A stretch of 64,000 bases of DNA. Origin: Propionispora vibrioides. GTDB taxonomy: Bacteria; Bacillota; Negativicutes; Propionisporales; Propionisporaceae. Positions within the stretch are counted from its first letter, which is position 1, and the number at the start of each line of letters is the position of its first letter. The stretch spans positions 1 to 64,000 of the forward strand of contig NZ_FODY01000013.1 of the NCBI RefSeq assembly GCF_900110485.1. The letters run 5' to 3'. Below the pieces are notes generated by a model, which was not told the origin of the DNA, did no database searches, and saw nothing but the letters and a program-made list of their open reading frames with translations. A program made the translations under genes and the position numbers. This document shows positions 7,610 through 15,900 of this stretch, piece by piece.

Positions 7610-9742
7610 TCACGCCTGCATCCCCTCCTCAAATTCATCCAAGACCTTTTGAAAATCAGCGATGGTAGCTTGACCGGCAATCTTCTCAATCTTCGAATCT
7701 TCGCTGATGATGTTAACAATCGACTTCATTACTTTTAAATGGGAGAAATTATCAACAGCCGCCAGACAAAAGACCAGACTGACCGGATCGTTGGTTTCAT
7801 GGCCGAAACGGACCGGCGTCTTCAGGGTCATGACGCTAAGTCCCAGTTTCAGCACGCCGTCTTCCGGCCGGGCGTGGGCCAAGGCCACTCCCTTCCCGAC
7901 AACAATATACGGCCCGTATTTGTTCACGGCGGCGATCATCGCTGCCACATACTCCGGCTTGATATATTCTTCGTCCAGCAATGGCTGTGCGGCATCCCGT
8001 ATACAGGCTTCCCAGTCCTGAGATGTCTGCTGCAGCAGAATATGCTGGTTTTTTAGCACTTCACGGATCATTGGTTGAACCCCCTGACGGTTTAGAATGA
8101 TTTTATTGGTGGCAAACAGTTGTTCCAGTTCTTCAATGAACGGCTCCATTTTCAACTTGGTGCTGTGTTTTTCGGCTATTTTGCAAATATCTTTAAAAAA
8201 ATCAACCGCAGCCAAATGAGTGGTGCCGGATTTTTTGATGTCCCGATGATTGTCCAGAAACTGTTTAATTTTCTGCTGGTCATGTTCGGTCAGTACCGGG
8301 TCGATTTTTAAAGAAGGCAAATTGTTGATTTCCATGTCGATCGTTTTCAGGGCAAAATCGGCACCCAGCCGCTTAATGGCGTGGAGATCATAGCCGTTGA
8401 CAACACCCAGCACGTCAAACTGGTAATACTTCTTAAGGTTTTCCGCCAACAATTCTCCCGTAGCCACACCGTGGCCACAGATAATGACCACACGGTATTT
8501 CCCCGGATTATATTGAGCCAGTTTTTCCTCCGACGCGCTGAAATGCAGCGTCAGATAGGCAACTTCCTCTTCCGAAAGCTTCTGCCGGCAGAACAGTTCC
8601 AGTACCCGAACGGCCTTGTGCACCGTGTTGTACATCATGCTGTACTGCTCCATGACCATGTTCTTAAGGGGATTGAAAATGCTGACCCCGTTTTTAATCC
8701 GGTTGATCAACGGTTCGATATGATTAAACAACCGTTCAAACAGTTCTTTGTCCTGAGAGAAAGGAATCGCGGTAAGCTGCTCCATCTCCTGAATCAGTTG
8801 AATAGTCAGCAGTTGCAAGCCGCCCCAGTCAATTTTCAGGACCGTCGAATGTTTAATATTAAAACTATCAATGATAAAGCACAGATAGTAACGCTCATAT
8901 TCACTGATAGCGCACGCTTCCAGCCCCATAGTCTCCTGCAAAAGCGGCACCACCATCTGGTAGGAATGCAGTTTTTCATGGCGCAGCGGCAGACAATTCG
9001 TACTGGTTACGGTGTATCCCTGGGTGAAACGCCTATACCAGACAGCAAAAATAACCGCCATTTGCCGGAAATGAATTTCATTGAAGGCAAATCCCTCACT
9101 GCGTGCCATCTGCTCAATATGACGATACATGCTGAACAGCAGTTTTTCGTTTAAATATTCCAGAACGATTTTTTCTTTCTTGGAAAAAACGAAATGATGG
9201 CAGCCATTATCCATCATCATTTCCAGATTGAGATATTGGTTGATGACATTATTAATGAACAGCCGGACCGACCATTCATCACCCTGGAATTTAAAGCCTT
9301 CCTTAGGTGTGCTTTTAAGGACGACCCCATACTCTTTCGCCAGCTTACGGATGGTCTTCATATCGGAATCAATCGAGCTTTTGCTGGTAATCAGTTCATC
9401 GATAAAGGTAGTGGCAAAAGTGGGTTCCTGCTCCTGCAAGATGGAAAACAAAATCCTGAGAATTCGTTCGTCAGCCGGATAATATTCCGCCTGTTCCTGA
9501 TTGGTGTCCAACAGCGAGAAAAAGTGCTGCTTCTCGGCTGCTGTAAACTGCAGCCTGATCCCTAGCTTCCGGTCCTGCTCAATACAGGGAAATCCCTGCT
9601 GCTGCAAAGCCTGGTTGGCCTGCTCCAGATAATACCGGACGGTGCGTTCCGACTTTTGCAATGCGGTTTTCAATTCTCCATAGGTGCTATATTCATTTCT
9701 GGCGATTAGAAACAAGATCAACTCCAATTCCTTACTGGTCAT
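7610..9742 (-). CDS. PRD-containing transcription activator with C-terminal EIIA domain
   Basis: The 710-residue regulator has a DNA-binding helix-turn-helix at the N-terminus (residues ~1-65, SERTVRYYLEQ), two PRD-type regulatory domains (about 165-400), an EIIB-like segment (VVIICGHGVATGELL) and a complete UlaC-like EIIA domain at about 560-710. The active-site His623 lies in ALAHARPEDG, the equivalent of the PHGRPEEG of UlaC. It heads the PTS operon. Phosphorylation by the PTS should tune its activity. Because no other EIIA is encoded nearby, its EIIA domain may also serve transport; this is inferred. It lacks the RNA-binding CAT domain of BglG, so DNA binding is expected. Confidence 0.88.
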   Translation of the reverse strand: MTSKELELILFLIARNEYSTYGELKTALQKSERTVRYYLEQANQALQQQGFPCIEQDRKLGIRLQFTAAEKQHFFSLLDTNQEQAEYYPADERILRILFSILQEQEPTFATTFIDELITSKSSIDSDMKTIRKLAKEYGVVLKSTPKEGFKFQGDEWSVRLFINNVINQYLNLEMMMDNGCHHFVFSKKEKIVLEYLNEKLLFSMYRHIEQMARSEGFAFNEIHFRQMAVIFAVWYRRFTQGYTVTSTNCLPLRHEKLHSYQMVVPLLQETMGLEACAISEYERYYLCFIIDSFNIKHSTVLKIDWGGLQLLTIQLIQEMEQLTAIPFSQDKELFERLFNHIEPLINRIKNGVSIFNPLKNMVMEQYSMMYNTVHKAVRVLELFCRQKLSEEEVAYLTLHFSASEEKLAQYNPGKYRVVIICGHGVATGELLAENLKKYYQFDVLGVVNGYDLHAIKRLGADFALKTIDMEINNLPSLKIDPVLTEHDQQKIKQFLDNHRDIKKSGTTHLAAVDFFKDICKIAEKHSTKLKMEPFIEELEQLFATNKIILNRQGVQPMIREVLKNQHILLQQTSQDWEACIRDAAQPLLDEEYIKPEYVAAMIAAVNKYGPYIVVGKGVALAHARPEDGVLKLGLSVMTLKTPVRFGHETNDPVSLVFCLAAVDNFSHLKVMKSIVNIISEDSKIEKIAGQATIADFQKVLDEFEEGMQA

Positions 9743-9790
9743 TTCAATCCACCTCGCATGTTTAGTATACTGACTCCGGATTTTTCAAAA

Positions 9791-9833
9791 AAGTAGAACT
9801 ATTTGCAAGATGGTTTTGCAAAAAGTTCTACTT
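9791..9833. promoter_or_regulatory. 18-bp inverted repeat upstream of the PTS regulator
   Basis: AAGTAGAACTATTTGCAA and its complement (one mismatch) are separated by 7 bp, 49 bp upstream of the regulator start. On the minus strand the hairpin is followed by TTTTTTG, so it could be an attenuator. Its place just upstream of a TATACT -10-like hexamer also fits an activator binding site. The sequence alone does not decide between them. Confidence 0.5.
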
Positions 9834-9893
9834 ACCTGTCCTCAATGTTTGGCAACCTCAGAAAATAAGATTATGGCAAGATAAGAACATAAT

Positions 9894-9939
9894 AAAACAA
9901 AGTACCGCAATAAACCAAGTTATTACGATACTTTGTTTT
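9894..9939 (-). repeat. Terminator-like hairpin related to the one at 21163
   Basis: A 19-bp stem containing ACAAAGTACCGCAATAA. The arms have two C-A mismatches when read on the plus strand that become G-U pairs on the minus strand, so an RNA from the minus strand would pair fully and end in TTTTATT. The same stem sequence terminates the chemoreceptor gene at 21163-21199. Here no minus-strand gene lies upstream of it. Confidence 0.5.
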
Positions 9940-10069
9940 TGGCTAAACGATGCTATATTATACATGGCAAGTAAGTTTTAGTCACCATGCTTGACCACTT
10001 TATCAGCCAAGCCTACAATATAAGGGAAAGCATAAACTGCGGAACTCATCGTGGGAAGGAGACAATCCC

Positions 10070-10666
10070 ATGTATTATACAACTACAACAGTTAATGGTA
10101 AACCGTTAGACGAGTTTATTGCAAAATACCAGGATCAAGCGAAATTTTTAGTCTTTTGCCAACACTGCAGCAATTACCAAACCCTTTGGTCCTGCCCGCC
10201 GTTATTACTGGATATACCTCAATTCTTACAGGAGTTCAACTATATCTATATCATTGGGGTTAAAGTCATCTACGATGAAGAAACCATAAAATCAGCTCAT
10301 ACAGCGGAAAAGATCAAAGAAATTACGTTCCAGTCTTTACAGGAAGTTAAAACTAAGTTAGCCGCAGCTTTACTTGCTTTGGAACAACAAATCCCGGGTA
10401 GTGTCAGCCTATCCTCCGGGGGCTGCCGCCTCTGTCAGCGCTGTGAACGCTGTGACGACCGCCCCTGCAGGTATCCTGAAAAAATGCGTTATTCTTTAGA
10501 TGCCTTTGGCTTTGACCTGACGGCGATTACGTCCGATTTACTCCAGATTGAATTAAAATGGGCCAAAAATAGTCTGCCGGAATATTACACCTTAATCCAC
10601 GCATTACTAACCAATCAGGAATTAGACAAAACCATACTGCATGAAATGACACGGGGACTTTTCTAG
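10070..10666 (+). CDS. DUF2284 putative metal-binding protein
   Basis: This 198-residue protein has the cysteine pattern of DUF2284: an N-terminal FCQHCSNYQTLWSCPP (residues ~28-43) and a central CRLCQRCERCDDRPCRYP cluster (about 118-135) resembling ferredoxin-like metal or Fe-S ligands. The function of the family is not established to my knowledge. The start follows GGAAGGAGACAATCCC. The stop codon overlaps the left end of a 61-bp MITE-like element, so that element may now act as the 3' terminator. Confidence 0.82.
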   Translation: MYYTTTTVNGKPLDEFIAKYQDQAKFLVFCQHCSNYQTLWSCPPLLLDIPQFLQEFNYIYIIGVKVIYDEETIKSAHTAEKIKEITFQSLQEVKTKLAAALLALEQQIPGSVSLSSGGCRLCQRCERCDDRPCRYPEKMRYSLDAFGFDLTAITSDLLQIELKWAKNSLPEYYTLIHALLTNQELDKTILHEMTRGLF

Positions 10667-10725
10667 GGAACCACTGATTAATTCACGCTGCGCGTCCTGA
10701 CGGATCTTTTAATCAGCGGTTCCCT
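10665..10725 (-). repeat. MITE-like element, internally deleted copy (A)
   Basis: The ends AGGGAACCACTGATTAA and TTAATCAGCGGTTCCCT form a 17-bp inverted repeat. Compared with the 166-bp copies at 27896 and 38232, it keeps one short end and about 44 bp of the other, with the middle missing. It overlaps the stop codon of the DUF2284 gene and is flanked symmetrically by TA. Confidence 0.8.
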
Positions 10726-10834
10726 AAGAAAACTTCTTAAAAGTCCTTTTTCTTTTTCCCGGCACGGTTCCTGTTTTACCCCGCCTGGCATTATGCCCGG
10801 CAAGCCGGTTTTTTGTACCTAAGCACCCCGTCGC

Positions 10835-11269
10835 TCATTTCTCCGTATTGTTTTTGTACTCACTTAGTTTTTCATTAATCCGTCTTGCCTCTTTTTCACC
10901 GTCCACATACATCATGGCAAAGACGACTCCTTTTACAAGTAAAAGCACCACAATATAGGGTAGAATCAGGCTGCTGTCTGTGCTGGGACTAACCATAAAC
11001 AACCATAGAACAATCAATATATCTGCCAGGAGGGTGCAAAGAGAAAATACAATTATCTGTCCTTTTCCGGTCAAATCATGGGGATTGGTATAAGCAACCT
11101 TAAACAGGGCAAAGGCCGCAGCCAGGACAATGATCTGCCACAGCAGTATAGGCCTGATTATTTCCGATGAATTGATTCCTAAAAGCAACGCCATTATAAT
11201 CAGTAAACACCCACAGGCTTTAAAAATATCCGATACGATAGGTTTTATATATTGACCGACATCCATCAC
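10835..11269 (-). CDS. DUF3021 family membrane protein
   Basis: A 144-residue integral membrane protein with four hydrophobic segments (about residues 14-35, 41-60, 70-92 and 100-120) and a charged C-terminal tail ending in EYKNNTEK. The length, topology and its position 12 bp after a LytTR regulator gene match the widespread LytTR-DUF3021 pairs, in which the membrane protein is thought to restrain the regulator. Either GTG 11269 or ATG 11266 could start it, both after GGAGG. The signal it senses is unknown. Confidence 0.82.
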   Translation of the reverse strand: MMDVGQYIKPIVSDIFKACGCLLIIMALLLGINSSEIIRPILLWQIIVLAAAFALFKVAYTNPHDLTGKGQIIVFSLCTLLADILIVLWLFMVSPSTDSSLILPYIVVLLLVKGVVFAMMYVDGEKEARRINEKLSEYKNNTEK

Positions 11270-11280
11270 TAAAAACCTCC

Positions 11281-11727
11281 TTATAAACCTAATCTCTGTT
11301 TGAGAACAGGAACATATTGCCGGGAAATAACTGTTTTTTCACCATTTTGCAGTAAAGCCTCAAATCTTCCATAGAAAATCGACTTTAACGAATCTATTTT
11401 AGTAATATTAAGGATGGTTGATTTAGAGGCTCTGAAGAAATCACCCTTCTCATAGAGCTTTTCAATCTCGTAAAGCTTTAGTTTTGATTCGAAAACCTTC
11501 TCGTGACAGTAAATAAATACTTTATTATCGACCGACTCAAAATAGAAAACATCCCGGGGATCAACGATATGCATTTCCCCATCGGCCATTCCCGCCAGCT
11601 TTCTGGAAACTGATTTGATTGAATCAATACACTGCAGTAATGCCTCATCAACGTCATTAGCCCGTATGATGATTTCCGGTTCCGTTCCGTCGGGTATATT
11701 TTCAATCGTGATTTTTATGCTGACCAC
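11281..11727 (-). CDS. LytTR-domain DNA-binding regulator
   Basis: A single-domain LytTR transcription factor of about 148 residues, without a receiver domain. The LytTR fold is seen at residues ~50-148, including IVDPRDVFYFESVDNKVFIY, the GDFFRASKSTILNI DNA-contact region and a final SRQYVPVLKQRLGL. The N-terminal segment ITIENIPDGTEPEIII fits the family. The start is uncertain because the GTG at 11727 lies within the GGGAGGTG ribosome binding site. It is cotranscribed with the DUF3021 gene and probably regulates its own operon. Confidence 0.85.
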   Translation of the reverse strand: MVSIKITIENIPDGTEPEIIIRANDVDEALLQCIDSIKSVSRKLAGMADGEMHIVDPRDVFYFESVDNKVFIYCHEKVFESKLKLYEIEKLYEKGDFFRASKSTILNITKIDSLKSIFYGRFEALLQNGEKTVISRQYVPVLKQRLGL

Positions 11728-11960
11728 CTCCCGCTTCTTCTATTTCCAGTATAGGTCAGTAAATCAGCTTATTCAATACATGCAAAGGTAAGCTGCACCT
11801 ATGGCAATCTAAGTTGCAAGTTTCGGGGATCTACAAAAAAAGAAACCTCTACTACATATTTCAGTTCTCAACCTTATAAATTTCTCCATAATAAAATATC
11901 ATAGTGGTTTACATAGCAACAAAACTTCCGGAAACACTATACAAAAAGGAGGAGTAGAGC

Positions 11961-12485
11961 ATGAACATCATACGCCTGGGAACAAGATTTCTCAACAATA
12001 GTTCTCCGCTTACGTTATTAGCTGCCGGTGCTGCTATTGCCGTTGCTTTTCCACCTGTCCGGCGGGGCTTTCGCGCGGTTGCCGTCATGACTACCCGAGG
12101 AGCCTTGGCCGTTGCAGACAGCGTTAAAGATTTAGGAGGCAAACTGAAAGAAAGTACCGCGGATATTGTGGCGGAAGCCAGAGACTATAGCGGGTCTCCA
12201 CAGGACACTCTGTCGGAAACCATTGACTGTATTAAAGATACTGTCAGACACCAAGGCCGTCGTGTCGCAGTAGCAACCACCGCAGGTGCCCTGACATTGT
12301 CGGATAGAGCCCGGAAAATACGCCGGAACTTTAAAGATGTGGTAGAGGAAGCCAGAACCAGTCGCGCTGATAGAAACGATACCGAAGAGGTACGAGACGA
12401 CCTGGCTTATGAAAACCCGGAAGATTCACCATACGAACTTTTAGATACCGATCTAACTCCCCCTCATAACAGACATAAAGAATAA
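11961..12485 (+). CDS. Membrane-anchored PacL/DUF1490-like protein with duplicated module
   Basis: This 174-residue protein has one N-terminal hydrophobic segment (about residues 15-32, TLLAAGAAIAVAFPP) followed by a module repeated twice. The first copy reads RAVAVMTTRGALAVADSVKD and ends TADIVAEARDY (about 38-78). The second reads RRVAVATTAGALTLSDRARK and ends DVVEEAR (about 94-132). The module resembles what I recall of DUF1490/PacL proteins of mycobacteria, small membrane partners of metal-exporting P-type ATPases. A large P-type ATPase gene lies next to it, convergently. The start follows AAAGGAGGAG. A terminator follows directly. The PacL link is from memory and needs a profile search. 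Confidence 0.62.
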   Translation: MNIIRLGTRFLNNSSPLTLLAAGAAIAVAFPPVRRGFRAVAVMTTRGALAVADSVKDLGGKLKESTADIVAEARDYSGSPQDTLSETIDCIKDTVRHQGRRVAVATTAGALTLSDRARKIRRNFKDVVEEARTSRADRNDTEEVRDDLAYENPEDSPYELLDTDLTPPHNRHKE

Positions 12486-12499
12486 AGGATAAAAAGAAC

Positions 12500-12540
12500 A
12501 GAGTTGCCACTGTGCATTAGTGGCAACTCTATTCTTTTTC
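12500..12540 (+). terminator. Intrinsic terminator of the PacL-like gene
   Basis: An 11-bp stem (AGAGTTGCCAC) with a 9-nt loop is followed by ATTCTTTTTC, 14 bp after the stop codon. Confidence 0.9.
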
Positions 12541-12624
12541 CATGATCCAAAAGTACGGCTTTCCGGTCTGATTAAAATAAACCATCTGCCTGTGCTCCGG
12601 AAGTGGCATAAGCCAAGTCTTTTC

Positions 12625-12768
12625 CTAAATTCCCGGGTCCTGCTTCTTTTCCTGCATTTTTTTCATTGCACAGGTTTTACCCACACCGTATACAAAAGGA
12701 ATCCCGATGGCATGAATCAAAAGGAATGCGCCCCAGCCAATCGCGGGACGTGCCAGCAGCCAGTACAT
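12625..12768 (-). CDS. 47-residue membrane peptide
   Basis: The peptide MYWLLARPAIGWGAFLLI... has one transmembrane stretch (residues ~10-32) and a lysine-rich tail (KKMQEKKQDPGI). The ATG at 12768 is preceded by a very strong AAGGAGGTG ribosome binding site, which is the main support. An upstream extension of the frame to 12852 lacks a start signal. It lies 152 bp downstream of the giant ATPase gene on the same strand and could be a small subunit of that transporter, as seen for many P-type pumps. That role is inference. Confidence 0.6.
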   Translation of the reverse strand: MYWLLARPAIGWGAFLLIHAIGIPFVYGVGKTCAMKKMQEKKQDPGI

Positions 12769-12920
12769 AGCATCACCTCCTTGCCACTTGTGCCGTGTCA
12801 GCCCTATTCCGTGGATACTGACGGGAGATATTACAAAAAATCTTCTCGCCACAACCCAGCAGTGTTAAGGTTGATACAAGACTAGTATTAGCAAAGAGGA
12901 AACATCCAACCCTTTCAACT

Positions 12921-15900
12921 TCAGTTCTCCTGCAATAACCTGAGTTGTGGCAAGGGACGCGTTTGTAACTCCTTGCCCGGTCTCCTCCATAACCAAAAGT
13001 CAAATACCGCAGTTACGATAGACACAAAGATCGCCAGACTCCATTCCCATACCGTTAATGGAACTGTACCGAAGACGGGCTGCAAAAACGGCAGATGAAT
13101 GGACCCGATGACCATGAGCATCGATAGTGCTATCGCCGCAAACAGCCATTTGTTGTTTATACATTCCGTTTTTTTGATACCCTTTTCGATCCGGCAATCC
13201 AAAAGGTGGATAAACTGGCTGATAGCCAACTGGGCCAGCAGCAAAGAACGGGCGAGCAACAGATTGCCGCTTTGCCGCAATTTCCATCCATACAGCAATA
13301 AGCTGCTAACGCCAATAATCAAACCCCTGCTTATAATTTTCCTGCCCAGCCCATGAGCAAATACGCTTTCACTGCTTGACTGGGGACTTTGTTCCATTAT
13401 ATTTTCCGGCGGTGGATCATTGACAAGGGCAACCGCCGGCAAACCGTCACCGACCAGGTTAATCCACAAGAGTTGTATCGGTATCAACGGCAGCGGCATG
13501 CCTAGCACAACGGCCAAAAACATAAGCACTACCTCGCCAACATTGGTTGCAACCAAATACCGTATGGCCTTACGGATATTATTATAAATCGAACGGCCTT
13601 CTTCCATAGCCTTTATGATGGTCGCAAAATTATCATCGGCTAATGTCATACAAGCAGCTTCTTTGGTAACATCCGTGCCGGTTATCCCCATGGCAATGCC
13701 AATATTGGCGGCCTTTACGGCTGGAGCGTCATTTACCCCGTCGCCAGTCATGGCAACCACCTCGCCCCGGCTTTGAAAGGCCTTAACAATACGCATCTTA
13801 TGCTGTGGGGTCGTCCTGGCGAATATGCAGGCTGTGGGGGCCGCTGCGGCCAATTCCTCATCCGTCATGCTGTCAATTTCCAGGCCTGTAATAATGCGCC
13901 CGTTATCCTTTAACAATCCCAGTTCCAGACCGATTGCCCTGGCCGTATTCGGGTGGTCTCCGGTAATCATGACTACCTTGACTCCGGCGCGGTGACATTT
14001 GGCGATCGCTTCCGGGACCTCGGCCCGAGGCGGATCGATCATCCCAACCAGGCCGCAAAAAACCAGATTATCTTCTCTTACCTGCTCCTGCCCCGCACCG
14101 TCTGCTTCCATAGGCCGGTAAGCACAAGCCAGAACACGCAATGCTCTTGCAGCCATAGCATTATTCGCCTGTTCAATATTCCGACGGGTTGTCTCATCCA
14201 ACGGATAGCTATGTTCTCCGTCGGTGTAGTGAGTGCAAAGGCTAAGAATTTTATCAGGGGCTCCCTTGGAGTAAAGCGACATCTGCTTGCTGTCATCGGT
14301 ACATAAAACGGACATCATACATCGTTCCGATTCAAAAGGGTATTCCACTACCCGGCAATGAGTTTCCGAAAATTGCTCAATATCAATGCCGGCCTTTGCC
14401 GCCAAAGTCAGGAGGGCCCCTTCAGTTGGATCACCGTCAATCGCCCAGCTTGCGGTTATACAAGGTCGCAAGGGAATCACCTTGCGATTTGCTTCCGTTT
14501 TCATCAGCTTTGCATTATTGCAAAGCGTGGCAATGGTTGCTACTTTTTTTAGCAGGCCGTTGGGTTTTACCGATTGATTATCAGCCACAAACTTACCCGC
14601 CGGATCATACCCTTCCCCGCTGACCAGCCAGTGACCGGCTGGTGAATATACCTCGCGCACCGTCATTTGGTTCTGCGTCAGCGTTCCCGTTTTATCGGAG
14701 CAAATGACGGTGGCCGCCCCTAGATTCTCAATGGAGGAAAGCCGGCGAACAATAATATTCCGTTTGCTCATCCGCTGAACCCCCATAGCCAATGCAATGA
14801 GAACAATGGCGGAAAGTCCCTCCGGTATCGCGGCCACAGCCAGACTGGCTCCTGTTTGCAGCATCTGAATCATCGGTTCGCCCCTTAATGTGCCCGCTAA
14901 AAAGACGAGGCCGGACACGGCCAGGCAGCCATACACTAAATATTTCCCCAGTTCCTCCAGCCGCCGTTGCAAAGGAGTTGCCTCTTCCTTCTGCTCCCCG
15001 ATCAAGGAGGCAATCTTGCCCATTTCCGTCTGCATACCGGTAGCGACCACCACCGCGGTTGCCCGTCCTCTGGTAACAGTGGTGCCCATAAACACCATAT
15101 TTCTCCGGTCTCCTAAGGCAACCTGATCCTTTTCCAACTTATCATATTGCTTTTTTACCGGAAGCGTTTCCCCGGTTAAAGACGCTTCTTCCACTTCAAA
15201 ATGAACGCCTTGCAGCAACCGGGCATCAGCCGGTACCCGGTCCCCCGCTTCCAGAACAATGATATCACCGGGAACTACGGCGGCGGCGCTCACTTTAACC
15301 TGCCGGCCTGCCCGGATTACCCTGGCCTGCGGCGCCGCCAGTTCCTGCAGGGCATCTAGCGACTGACCGGCCTTTCGTTCCTGGGCAACCCCCAAAAACG
15401 CGTTGGCCGTGACAATTCCCACTGTCAGCATGGCATCTCTTCTTTTACCCAGTATGAAGCTTAAACCGGCGGCGCCAACCAGCACCTGAACCATAAAATC
15501 CTTAAATTGATCCAGCAACTGCCGCCAAAACGAAGGCTTGGGCCGTTCCGCCAGACGGTTATGGCCATAATGCAAGCAGCGCAGTGCCGCATCCTGTTCA
15601 CCCAGTCCCCACTTGTTGGAAGTTCCCAGTTCCTCGCAGGTTTCTTCCGGACTCAGCCCATACCATTTTTTCGCTTCTGCCGGGATATGATTTTTCGCCT
15701 CACCCGCCTGCAGCGAACCAAGCTGAGATTCATTCATGGCAAAACGCTGCAAATTCAAGGGTTGACCCATTGGTGTGTTTTGGCCGGAAGTCAACAGGCG
15801 CCCTGAGTTGAGCACGACTCCCAGCGTGCTGATATTGGCCAGCAGCCCTGCCGTCAGCGGAGAAATAAGCCGGACAGCGGCTAAAGCTATCCCTATTATG

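Larger units (their letters stand above)
9743..10069. other. Divergent intergenic region of the PTS operon and the DUF2284 gene
   Basis: This 327-bp gap holds two separate hairpins (listed individually), a TATACT hexamer about 20 bp upstream of the regulator start, and the GGAAGGAG ribosome binding site of the 10070 gene. No protein-coding frame was supported. Confidence 0.6.

Noticed and set aside
8381-9154. 257-codon frame on the plus strand
   Set aside because: Antisense to the PRD regulator, whose domains and active site are intact.
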